64,000 bases of DNA from Mytilinidion resinicola (Eukaryota; Ascomycota; Dothideomycetes; Mytilinidiales; Mytilinidiaceae). The DNA lies in the NCBI RefSeq assembly GCF_010093595.1, contig NW_022985459.1, positions 62,001 through 126,000 of the forward strand. The letters run 5' to 3'. Shown here piece after piece: positions 11,461-21,472 of the stretch. The notes below the pieces were generated by a model. The model searched no databases, had not been told where the DNA came from, and saw only the letters and a program-made list of their open reading frames with translations. The position numbers and the translations under genes are program-made. Each line of letters opens with the position of its first letter. Position 1 is the first letter of the stretch.

Positions 11461-12810
11461 ATGGACACAATGGAGGACTCGCATTCACACCCTCTAGACT
11501 CCAGAGACGATCATCGGTCCCTGATCAACGTTTTCGGATGGTTTTGCGTAGTTCTTATCACTGGGATCATACTAACACGTTTGTTCAGTAGATGGGTGAA
11601 ATCGCGATCGTTTGGGATAGACGATGCCTTCATTTTGGCCTCCATGGTAAGTATTTTCAAGCTGATACATGAACGCCACGTCCCTCGACTTACCATTCCT
11701 TCAGGTTTTGTCAATTCTTCAAACGGTTGCGGTCTCTATAGGCGTAGGACATGGCCTCGGTCAGCTAGAAAGCCAGTTCATTAGCACCCAGAGCGTTGCG
11801 CAGCAGAAGGTAAACACCAGCCTTTTTGCGACCCGATGTCAGGTTGTCGAATCGTCTGCTTATTTGATTTTAGTCAATCTACGCCTTTACAATCCTTTTC
11901 GTGCTCGGGCAGTTCTTCGCGAAGTTCTCCATCATCTCATTCATCATCTCAATCACTCCGGACATTAAGCAGCAAAGATTCGCATACTCTATTGGCGCAA
12001 CGAGTACGATTTGGATGGCCTCTTCGGTCTTCGGCTTCGCTTTTCAGTGCCGTCTTCCTAACCCGTGGATATTCGTCAACAATCGATGCATCCATCGCCT
12101 TGCCTTTTACACCTACGTCGAAGTATTAAACATCGTCATCGACTCAACTCTCGCGATTTTCCCGAGTTTGATAATACTCGGGCTTCAACTCGAATTGAAG
12201 CAAAAAGCCATCACCATCGCCTTTTTCATGAGCAGGCTTCTGTGAGTCTGTCAAACCAAATCTACGGGTGAAGACTGACAGCTGCAGGGTCGTGACCGCA
12301 TCCATAGGCCAGCTAGCCACCATGTATACTCGAACCGAGGACCCCTTCATCTCCTGGACCTTCGCCCTCCTCGTCACCATCATCCAAACCCTGGGCATCA
12401 TCACAGCCTGCGGCCCCTACCTCCGCCCGTTCATCGAGGGCGCCAGCTCCGGCATGCTCGGCATCCACGACATACAGCGGCGCCGCGCAGGTACGGTCAC
12501 CGGTACCTACGGCACCAAAGGCTCGACCGCCACGTACGGCTCGGGTCCCAAGAAGGCCAGCAAGTTCTCCAGTTCCACCGCCGCTACGGACAGCTTTGCA
12601 TTGGAGTCAGACGATCACGAACTCACCGCGCTTCCCGTCGTACCCCCAGGCAAGGGCTGGAGCCACGCCGTGGTGTCTTCAGATGCAGGTCAGGAGGGTC
12701 AAGGTGGTGGGGGGTGGGATCGCGAGAGTCAGTCTAGCCGTACAAAGATCATTCGGCATACGACTAGCTACAGGGTTAGCAGCGGGACAGCGGAGCACGA
12801 ACACGCGTAG
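11461..12810 (+). CDS. rhodopsin-domain integral membrane protein (fungal Rhodopsin family, SAT4-like)
   Basis: Exons 11461-11646, 11705-11809, 11874-12241 and 12288-12810 join in phase with GT..AG introns to give 393 residues. The first helix (FGWFCVVLITGIILTRLFSR) is followed by SFGIDDAFILASM; RSFGIDDAF is close to the family signature. Then come VGHGLG, a helix with FFAKFSIISFIISITPD, the conserved WIFVNNRCIHR region, IVIDSTLAIFP and WTFALLVTIIQTLGII, seven helices in all, and a soluble Ser/Gly-rich tail of about 120 residues. Function of this large fungal family is mostly unknown; some members occur near secondary-metabolite genes. It lies 570 bp upstream of the permease, same strand. Confidence 0.88.
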
Positions 12811-13378
12811 TGAAGGAAGGTGGTAGAAGTCGGGGTGCACAGCGTTGCTAGGGATTGATCATCTGCACTCTCTGTGAGAGGGTCTGGAGTGGCACCGCGC
12901 CAGGGTGGCTAGTGGGATCTGGAATACGGTCCTGTGCAACGAGATGCTGCAACCCTTTATGTTCTGATGCGTAGCGTGCGACGGTCTTCGGCATGCTAGT
13001 TCACATGTTACGAAGAAGATTAATTCTTACATTTCGTATTTGGGAGGTTACGCGTTGAGTGCAGAGGCACCTTGCAGTACATGATGCATAGAAGAAGTAA
13101 GTATTGCATCCGCGTGTTAGAGACCAATCAGAATAAGAGTAAATCCTACTATATCGTTTGCGATACCGCTCCGGTAGGTCAACGCAGCGGAATGCGAGTT
13201 AGTAACACAGATCCTCTGCGTCGTTCGGTCCGCCAACCACGCGCGTCAACTTCCACAACGCTAGTGCAACCTCGAATCCCGTGTAGGAACCTTTCAACTT
13301 CAACATCAACGACACAACCTGTCTCGAACATCTGCCTGCTCACTGCAGACCCCGCTCGAAGACACCTCATCGCAAATC
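12811..13378. other. intergenic, promoter side of the permease
   Basis: The last 100 nt before 13379 are pyrimidine-rich (cttcaacatcaacgacacaa), typical of a fungal 5' leader. No gene seen. Confidence 0.4.
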
Positions 13379-15376
13379 ATGGCGGGCTCGATGCAGCTCC
13401 GCTCTCTGGACGACAAAGGTGTGGCGGTCGCGGAGCACCCGGCAGAGCCCTCGAGACAGGAGAAGGACAATCAGGATCTCGCGCGACTAGGGAAGAAGCC
13501 TGTGTTGAAGGTATACAATTCTTCAAAGCTCATATTTGCATTGACTGATGAGAAGATTAGCGCAACTTTGGGTTCGTCTCCATGCTGGCGTTTGCTTGCA
13601 CCGTCATGATCACTTGGGAGGGAGTTTTGCTGTGAGCACATGACCGCAGATTTGAAGGCTTCGAAATCTAACCCCTGAGCAGTCTTTTCTCCATCAGCTT
13701 CAACAATGGCGGGTACGCTGGCTCGGTCTACGAATACATGCTGGTCTGGGCTGGTACCGCGACGACGTTCGCCACGATGGGCGAGTTGGCATCCATGTAA
13801 GATCCTTCGAAGCACTCAATAGTACATCATCGCTGACCGCTTCATCCAGGGCGCCCACGGCAGGAGGCCAGTATCACTGGGTCTCTATGCTTGCCCCGAA
13901 ATCATCCCGCAAAATCCTCAGCTATCTCGTTGGTAGGATCTCAAACCCAAAATCCCACTCCACAAAGCTGACTCGTCCAGGCTGGCTCACCGTCACCGGC
14001 TGGCAAGCAATCGTTGCATCCGGATGCTTTCTTTGCGCCACTCTCATCGAAGGACTTATCATCATGAACGATGGCGACTACGCCCCCAAGGCGTGGCAGA
14101 CGATGCTTTTCTACTGGGCTACCATCGTCTTCGCAATCTCCGTGAACACGGTCATTAGCAGGCTTCTGCCGAACATTGAGAGTCTCATTCTGATCTTACA
14201 CACTTTCGGCTTCTTCGCCATCCTGATTCCGTTGGTTTACTTCGGCCCGCATGGACATGCTAAGTTGGTGTTTACATCCTTCTACAATGGAGGGAAATGG
14301 CCGACACAGGGTCTTTCGTTCATGGTGGGGACGGTTGGTCAAACTTTCAATCTTCTGGGTAAGATCATTGCAGAGCTCCTCAGATTTATTCCGCTGCTGA
14401 CGTTGATAGGCGCGGATAGCGCAGTCCACATGTCGGAAGAGGTATGTTATATATACTAGTTGATCTGTTTGACTGATAGTAATATCCATAATTTTAGATA
14501 CACAACCCGGCCCTCAATGTTCCGCGTGCAATGGTCTTCAGTGTCCTACTCAACGGAACCCTCGGACTCGGGATGCTCATTGCCGCGCTCTTTTGTCTCG
14601 GTAATGCCGACGAAGTCCTCACTAGTCCCTACGGCTATCCATTCATGGCAATATTCAAACAGGCGGTTGGTTCTTTGCCCGGGGCTTTGACTATGGCCGC
14701 CCTCATCACGACCCTGAACATCTGCGCAACTATCAGCTTCGTCGCCACGGCTTCGCGCATGACTTGGGCGTTTGCACGTGATCGAGGGACTCCTGGCTGG
14801 GCAACGTTGAGCAAGGCAAGTCAGTCCCCTTTATCCTTACGAAAGAGTCACATCACCAAATCAAGCGCTAAACTCAGAAATCAGATTGAGCCCAGAACCA
14901 CCCTACCCCTAGTATCTATCGCCCTGACCATGATCACCGCCATTCTCCTCTCCCTAATCGGTCTCGGCTCCGCCGTGGCTTTCAACGATGTCGTCTCCCT
15001 GGCCATTAACGGCCTGTACACCTCCTATCTCCTCGGTAACAGCCTTCTCCTCTACCGCCGACTCACCGGCGGCGTCAGGCCCTACTCCGCGTCCGACACG
15101 ACTCTCCGCAATACCATCGACTCCGACCACCTTGTCTGGGGCCCCTGGAAGATCCCGGAGCCGCTAGGAACCATCGTAAACGCGTTTGGATGCATCTATC
15201 TCTTCGTCATGCTGGTCTTCAGCTTCTGGCCGACGCAGGCAAACCCGACGCCAGATCTGATGAACTACAGCTCGCTCATGGTGGGTGCCGTACTGATCTT
15301 TGGGGTGGTGTACTACCTGGTTTGGGGCAATCGGTCGTACACGGGCCCGGTTGTGGAAGTGGATGCGAGCAAGTGA
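13379..15376 (+). CDS. amino acid / GABA permease (APC superfamily)
   Basis: Eight exons: 13379-13510, 13561-13631, 13683-13796, 13850-13932, 13981-14358, 14410-14441, 14498-14815, 14885-15376. They join in phase to 539 residues, the usual length for this family, with about 12 membrane helices. Family landmarks: RNFGFVSMLAFACTVMITWE at helix 1, SFNNGGYAGSVYEY, GELASMAPTAGGQYHWVSML, GWLTVTGWQ, ADSAVHMSEE and SRMTWAFARDRGTPGW, followed by LSKIEPRTTLPLVSI. These match GABA and choline-type permeases of ascomycetes, importing amino acids or GABA across the plasma membrane with protons. Intron 7 has a GC donor. Confidence 0.93.
14816..14884 (+). other. GC-AG intron in the permease gene
   Basis: The exon boundary reads AAG|GCAAGT and the acceptor AATCAG. 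The 69-nt intron is a multiple of three and has no stop, so retention would add 23 residues. Splicing restores the family sequence LSK-IEPRTTLPLV. Confidence 0.8.
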
Positions 15377-16075
15377 GGGCTGAGGAAAGGCTTTCGACTC
15401 GGCAATACGGGTCTGCGGAGCGCATCAAAGCGCTTCGGAGGAGAATTCGAAAAGGGGATAGAGATGCCATTTGATGCTACCTCAGCGTGATATGCGTCAA
15501 CAATATACAGTAGACTTGGTGCGAAATGCATTAGGAATTAAGACATGATTGATTGCGCTCGCTCGAATGAAAGTGTGAACCAGTTATTTGCAGATTTTCA
15601 CAGACGGAGGACGCGAGATGGATGGCCACGAGCTCTTCAAGGCGGTGACACGGCATGAAGCCTAGAATGTCGGTCAAGACGCATGCGCAGGGTCTGGCTT
15701 TGACATTGCTCAGAGCCGGGGTGAAGCTGAAGAATCCATTTTGCTTGTCCTACATTCCAAACTAGGTACTGTATGCGTATACGATGCGGCGGCCAAACTC
15801 CTCACACTTACCCCCATTCCAAATGCAGGATCTCGTATCTTTCATCCGCGAGGTTTGTAGTGGGAGACACAAAGAACAACGCCATACCCTCTTGGGCATC
15901 CTTGCCGTACTTCGCGTCTCTTGGTTTACACAGGTCTCACAGGGGACAATGGAGCTGAAGCAAGAATAGATTGAATGCCCAGGATAACGCTGTTTTCGCC
16001 TCCGTTGGCACTACCGTTCAATGCTCTTGCGGACATTCTGTTACCTCCGGTCAAGCTCTCCGAATGCTTCACTCT
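15377..16075. other. intergenic, nothing recognised
   Basis: 3' flanks of the permease and of peptide gene P1. The two ORFs at 15773-15969 overlap each other and have no domain. Confidence 0.4.
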
Positions 16076-16282
16076 CTACAGACACTGGACACCTGTAGTC
16101 GGTTTTTCACCGGGCTGATGCACAGCGCCATCGCAACTTTCGACTATACTATGAGTCAATGAGGTACATCAATAAATTATCCAAGGGCTAGGGCGTTTAC
16201 CATTATCACCGTTGTCGACGATTGGCCGAGCTACGGCGAAGCCAGCGAATAGGGCGATGATAATGATGTGTAGGCTTTTCAT
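16076..16282 (-). CDS. small secreted peptide P1 (possible RiPP precursor)
   Basis: Exons 16282-16201 and 16143-16076 join in phase 1 to a 49-residue pre-peptide. Residues 1-18 are a clear signal peptide (MKSLHIIIIALFAGFAVA). An acidic linker (RPIVDNGDN) follows, then after the intron a 22-residue tail with two Cys 16 residues apart, ending GVQCL at the stop. The second exon was chosen because it brings the C-terminus into register with paralogue P2 at 17075-17295; the acceptor is tatag, the second of two nearby AGs. If the intron were retained, the frame would end after GKRPSPWIIY, which holds a Kex2-like KR. No known family. It may be a precursor for the UstYa-like protein encoded 1.9 kb away, or simply a small secreted effector. 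Confidence 0.6.
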
Positions 16283-17074
16283 GTTGACAGATTCTTGCAA
16301 TCGTGGTGGTGCTTGTCGGGTAGTCGGACTTTACGAAACCGGACGAAGTTTTGTGAGTGGCTTGACAAGAGAATATTGGAGGCTGAAGTCGTAAGTGCGG
16401 AGACGGGTTCGTATTTGGGAACTGGAGCTGGGGGCTGGAAGCATTTGTCGTATTTGAGTTCCATTTTATGTTGCGGTACTGGACACAAAACTCGGTTCTT
16501 TGCCGTGTCATTTGAAATCCTAACGCTGTTCAACCCAACTCTTCTTCTGGGAACGAGTCACCAGTCCACGTCGTTGATGCTGTGCTTGCCAGCATCCAGC
16601 ACTATCTACTAAGGAACAGCATCGGACCAAGAATGGGCTAAGGCAGGGGATTACGAAACAGAGTTTGCATAGATATCTGCAACGGCGGCCTGCAGAAACG
16701 TAGACTCAAGTTGCTTCCCGGTACACCTTGTTCTATAAGACCAACAAGCTATAGAGCAAATAGCATTCTTAGCATGGGCAGGGACATTTCTTCTCTTTTT
16801 GTCAACCCTACTCATTCAAGGATCGAAATTCAGGATAGGTCGTCAACATAATGCTCTCTTCTAGGCCCAAGTTGCATCACGCATGTACATCATGCCTCAT
16901 CAAGACCCTAGACTTGACCGGGCGGAGTTTAGATTAAGGCATTGAGACAGCATCACAGAATATATTGAAATGTTCAGGCATTGATCGTCTCCGACACTGC
17001 TATCCTAATCTCCAATAAAGATGCCTTACCCTTGCTACAGGCTCCCTCCACTCAACAACCCGAGGATTTGATAG
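16283..17074. other. intergenic between the two peptide genes
   Basis: About 790 bp with no ORF of note. It holds the promoter of P1 and the 3' flank of P2. Confidence 0.4.
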
Positions 17075-17295
17075 TTACAGACACGTGACACCATCGATAG
17101 AAATATCTGAGCCTCCCGTTGGGGGCTTTGTAGGACAGACGTCGCCTATAGTGTGCATTAGCGTGATGATTTCACGGATATTCTAGGAATCTTACCATCG
17201 TCGATCGCTTCGATTGGGTGACCTTCAGCAAATAGGGCGAGCGTTGGCAATGCAGAGAACTCCAAGAGAAGAAGGGTGAGCTTTTGAAATTGCAT
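17075..17295 (-). CDS. small secreted peptide P2 (possible RiPP precursor)
   Basis: Exons 17295-17196 and 17145-17075 (donor gtaaga, acceptor actatag, phase 1) give 56 residues. A signal peptide occupies about residues 1-23 (LTLLLLEFSALPTLALFA). The linker HPIEAIDD precedes the intron, which falls at the same place and phase as in P1. The second exon encodes a 23-residue tail with two Cys 17 residues apart, ending GVTCL at the stop. P1 and P2 share the signal peptide plus acidic linker plus phase-1 intron plus C-x16/17-C-L-stop plan, so they are tandem paralogues. There is no dibasic Kex2 site and no repeated core. Function unknown. Confidence 0.62.
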
Positions 17296-18162
17296 GTTGT
17301 GCCCTTGGGGCCTGTTCGGCTTGTTGGGAGTCGTTTTGGAGATACTGAAAAGTATATCTTCTCGCTGGTGAAATGGTTGAGCAAAGGGGATGGATGAACT
17401 GTGAAGATATCTCGATGTTGTTCTGCTTAAGAGCATCAAGATATGATGACCACGTCTCGTTAGTAGTTTCAACGTTGAAGTGTAGCAGAACTCTGCTCTC
17501 ATCGTACTACTCCAAACTCTAGTACCCAAACTGCGATCTCCAAATCCCCTAGCTTTTGCGAGACCGTCATCTGGTCACATTCCTAATATCATATCTTCTC
17601 TTTTCTGGACTTGCCAGAGGATCTTGACCGCCTTTGGGAGGGGATAGGTCGGAGGATATTCCATGAACATGCCTTATCGTTCACTGGGATGCGGTGAGCA
17701 TAGTACCACCCCCGCAATTTGTGCGATCTCACGTCAGACGAGTGGCTTGCAGGATGCGGCCCGCTCCTGCATAGCTCGGCAATCAGTCCACTCATTTAGT
17801 CGTGAAGCAACCTTGCTATCAGTCCACACTGCATGCTGGGGATCATTCTCGATATCGGCCGGTGAACCTCAAGTAGGACCTGTGATCGCCTCGGGTGCAA
17901 TAACAATCACGAGGTCGTGGGATTGACACGAAGATTTTGACACGAAGATTTACAGAAGTAGTTGTACAGCATGTCGTATCCTGGTTGGTGTAATGGTGTG
18001 GGAAGGTCCACGTCGAGGATAATGAAGGTTGGCGAGGATGCATATCTGCCAGCTTCGAGATCTTACCCTACTACGGCATCGCATTGCTTTCAGCTCGCTC
18101 TAAAATCTTCGTCTCCCCATTTTGAAGTCCATCCGTACTGCTTCTTCTTAGTAGCGTATATC
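17296..18162. promoter_or_regulatory. shared divergent promoter region of P2 and the UstYa-like gene
   Basis: 867 bp separate the start codons of P2 (minus) and the UstYa-like gene (plus), and no supported gene lies between. A bidirectional promoter is inferred from this arrangement only. A short direct repeat, gacacgaagatttt / gacacgaagattta, occurs at about 17925-17952. Confidence 0.35.
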
Positions 18163-19208
18163 ATGAGTGAAGTAAAATACTCAAAGCTCCAAGCGAAAGA
18201 CTCTTGCGAAAGCTCCGCTCTTCCCTCCTCGTTATCCTTCGACGATGGAGATAGAATACCGGATTTAGAGAGCGATGAATATTGCACAGTGTCTCAGTTT
18301 ACTCAGTACCTCCTCATTTATACGACGTTCATTACCCTATGTTTCCTCGTTCTACTCAGTTTCCTCGCCACTGTCGCCTTCCGAGGTGATTGTGTATTCG
18401 AAGATCGACCGTCCGACATTTTATCTCCTCTCGACTCCTCTTATTGTGAGCTCTTCTCCGATTCTTCGTGGCTATGCAAATTGACCTCCGTAGCGCCTGC
18501 AAAGTCCGCTCTCTCCCGCATGACAGTGAAGTCCGCGCAATATGACGAAGCGATGGGCGGCATGCCATCCAAAGAGCATGATGAGAAGTGGTTGAATCTG
18601 GTGACGCGTATGCTACCTTTCTTCCTTCCTCACATCTTCATCCGCTCAGTAGTCCCGCTATGATTGACATCGACCCTCGCAGCCGCACTCATGCGCTCAT
18701 CCTACGAAGAAATGTCCCTAGCCGGCGAGAATCCTGAGCAATCTGTGGATATGTTTGAAGGGGGCGGATACATGACTTCACTTGGCGTATACCATGAACT
18801 GCATTGCTTGGTATGACTCCCACTCTTTGACTCTATTTTTTTTCGTCCCTCGCATCGGCGGAACAGAGAAGCTGACCGCTACAGCGCCGTCTGAAACTGT
18901 ACCTCCACTCCTATCACTACTACCCACATCTGTCTACCTCCCCAGCCGACCCCGAGAACGCTTACGAGTTGGCACATTTGAATCATTGTATCGAGTCCAT
19001 CCGCCTAAGCCTGATGTGCGCCGCGAATGTCGCACTGTATTCGTTTCAATGGCCTGAAGAGGGCGAGGAGCATACCAGGAAGCCGAAGACGAAGACGAAT
19101 AGCTCGCGAGTATGCGTCGATTGGGAACGGTTGGATAGCTGGACGAGGGAAAGAGGCGTTGGGTTGCAGCCTAGATTGAAGCATCCCAGAAATCCGGCGG
19201 AGAAATGA
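18163..19208 (+). CDS. UstYa-like oxidase family protein (DUF3328)
   Basis: Exons 18163-18607, 18683-18810 and 18885-19208 join in phase (1, then 0) to 298 residues. One membrane helix near residues 49-73 (YLLIYTTFITLCFLVLLSFLATVAF) gives the usual type II topology with a lumenal or outer C-terminal domain. Both family-defining HxxHC motifs are present: HELHC (186-190) and HLNHC (222-226), the second followed by IESIRLSLMCAANV. UstYa/UstYb proteins of ustiloxin, and relatives in phomopsin, asperipin-2a and victorin pathways, carry out oxidative cyclisation or hydroxylation of ribosomal peptides; others act elsewhere. The 5' half is poorly conserved, as usual. It is divergent from P1/P2. The C-terminal tail after the second motif is longer than typical. 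Confidence 0.88.
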
Positions 19209-19261
19209 GCGCAACGGCGTAGTTGAGTGGGAAGTCATATTTTGATATAGTGAGGATTAGG

Positions 19262-19425
19262 CTGTCTCTTGCCTGACCCTTTACTTGCTAGCTGAGCCAC
19301 TCCTTACGGTGGCATCATGAGAGCAGAGGTCGAGCTCGAGCAATGGTATGTTCATGTGCCTGAACTTACGACGTAGTTCTGTATTCTGTTGTTTCTTTTG
19401 TCAGCAAACTCCAGAAATAGAATAT
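19262..19425. repeat. one unit of the dispersed ~150-bp repeat family
   Basis: Contains cttgctagctgagccactc and ccttacggtggcatcat, matching units at 44.5-45.6, 52.0-52.3 and 55.1-55.4 kb. It sits directly downstream of the UstYa-like gene. Confidence 0.6.
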
Positions 19426-19477
19426 TAAGTGCCCTCAACGCCCTCAAAATGTGTCATGTAAATTACCTATAACTCCC

Positions 19478-20271
19478 CTACTTGTAGCGTACCTCGAATT
19501 CAAACCCAATGTTCTCGAAGTGCGGCCTGATGCGTTCGCCAGGACCGCGTTGCAACCAATCCGAAATCAATTCCGACATGCCTTTCTCATACCCTGGGAC
19601 CTGAGAGGTTTCAGACCGCTCCTCCCCACAAAGCACCTCCAAGTGCCTGTTCTTCTTCTCCTTCCATTGGCAATGCACAGCAAGCACGACACGCCACTTC
19701 TCCACCACCGGAGTCTTGCGCAGGCGCTGCTCCGCTGCTGACAGATCGTCAGAAAGATTGTCAATCAGCTCACCTGGCTTGCCAGCCTCCACACCCGGGA
19801 AGCTGATTGTGATTTTCTTGTCTACAGCCCCCAAGCTCTCAGTGCGGTTCATAACGCGGCCGACCACTTCTACGACAGTGCCGGGAATGATTGACCAAGA
19901 GGGGTCTTTAGCGCGGTGTGTTGAGATAATCATCCGCTCGAATTGTAAACAGTACTCCACGACATCGCCAAGACGATCTGGACAGCAGATGGCGGGGCAC
20001 TCGGAGATTCCGCGCCTGTAGAGGACCACGCGGCTTCGGCGTGGACCTGCTTGCAGGCCACGAAGAGGTTGCTTCGGGTGGAAGGTTCGCCGACTTCGGT
20101 TCGTTCGAGGGGGTGGTGGAGGTTGTTGTTGTCGGTACAGACTGTACAGTCGCACCAAGTGGCTCGGAAAGGCTCGACGGGAGTGGTGGCTAGGGTCCAG
20201 TAGTAGACCTCCACGCGGAGCTCGGCGGGCAGGTCGATGGGACGGAAGGGCTTGTGGAAGTAGTCAGACAT
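19478..20271 (-). pseudogene. F-box/2EXR-like protein with a one-base frameshift
   Basis: The N-terminal part, in one frame from 20271 (or from an upstream ATG at 20316), reads FRPIDLPAELRVEVYYWTLA and later NLFVACKQVHAEAA, the F-box/2EXR-like pattern also seen in the gene at 25257 (FRLLDLPAELRNKIYYWAL, NLLATCRQIHDEAL). Near 20024 the frame breaks. The remainder continues in the next frame as VLYRRGISECPAICC for 546 nt without a stop, down to 19478. Adding one G to the tgg at that point would rejoin the halves, and no intron signals fit. Either a recent one-base deletion or a sequencing error in a short G run. Function of the family is unknown; F-box-like domains suggest ubiquitin-ligase adaptors. 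Confidence 0.6.
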
Positions 20272-21472
20272 CTTAGTACCTGGCATGTAAATTAAGGCGT
20301 TTGTTAGCGAGTTCATCGATGGAGTACTGATTGGGAGTATCTGGTGGAGTATTGGACTATGCAGTATGAAAGCGGGGTACCGAGACGAACTTACTACCGT
20401 GCCAAAGTGGTGGTTGTTGAGAGGAGAAGTACCTAGATAGTTGAGAAAATCGCTGCTTATAATAAGGCTGCACTATCGAGACCAGTGGAAGCAATCACAT
20501 ATGTCACTTTTAGTAGGCACTTGATTCCACGTGTTAGAAGAGATCGAAGGTCTTTATGGCCATTCACATTTGGGAGGTCTTACGGTGTAGACACTGGAAG
20601 CTCAGTCAAAGATCTAAGGCGAGCCGCAATACGATTGACCGCACCGAAAGTCAATTGAAATAGCCAAATCATCCGAAAGGGTTTCAGTGCTTGAAGGACG
20701 TTTGATGCCAGAGATTGTTGGGATGACGTCTCACGTGAATTACCCCCATTTGGCACATCGCGAAAACACCTGACTGAAGTCATCGCTTTTCAGCCCCATT
20801 GCCCTTCAACCCTCATCCCATCGCGAAATCGTCCATAAACACACGACGTCCCGCCGCTTACAGCTTATACACGAATTCTATAGGCGCACGTTTGTCAGGG
20901 GGTTTTCTTTGTTCATTCTTCAATAATGGCACGTTGCTATTGGCCGGCATCCGCATTGCGCGCAATTGAGCAAGTTTACATCCGAGACGGTCCATTCTAA
21001 CGCCTTTGCATTCGGCTATGCCAAAGAGAGCATAGTGAATAAGCTTTGCTTACGTTCAAGAAGAGCCAAGGTTCATGACTACTTGGTTTCCGGCTTTGGG
21101 GACTCCTTCTGCACTTCATGAACTCATCCTCCATCTTTTCTCCATCTCAAGCTCGTCAGTGCATCCAAACACGACTGAGAGCTCATCTTGTTAGCATTAG
21201 TCAAGTTGACTGGTCTCTACTGGCCGGTCGCGAACAAAGACAAACCAAGAGAAGAGTCAAAATCGCCGCAAGAATTGGCGACTTTCTCCGAGGACATCCA
21301 TCACCAGCGTACGAGGAGCCGCGTAGACTTGTCGAGATACCTCATCAAGAAGCCATACTCATATAAGCGCCGTATCAATTTCTCACTGTCCGAATGTTTG
21401 CGGACACCTAGTTATTACAACGCAAACTCCGACGACCGAACATGCACACTCGTCTCGACCGTGACTTTTACA
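20272..21472. other. intergenic, nothing recognised
   Basis: Divergent upstream regions of the F-box-like gene and the ferric-reductase-type gene. ORFs at 20580-20783 and 21118-21366 show no domain. Confidence 0.4.
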
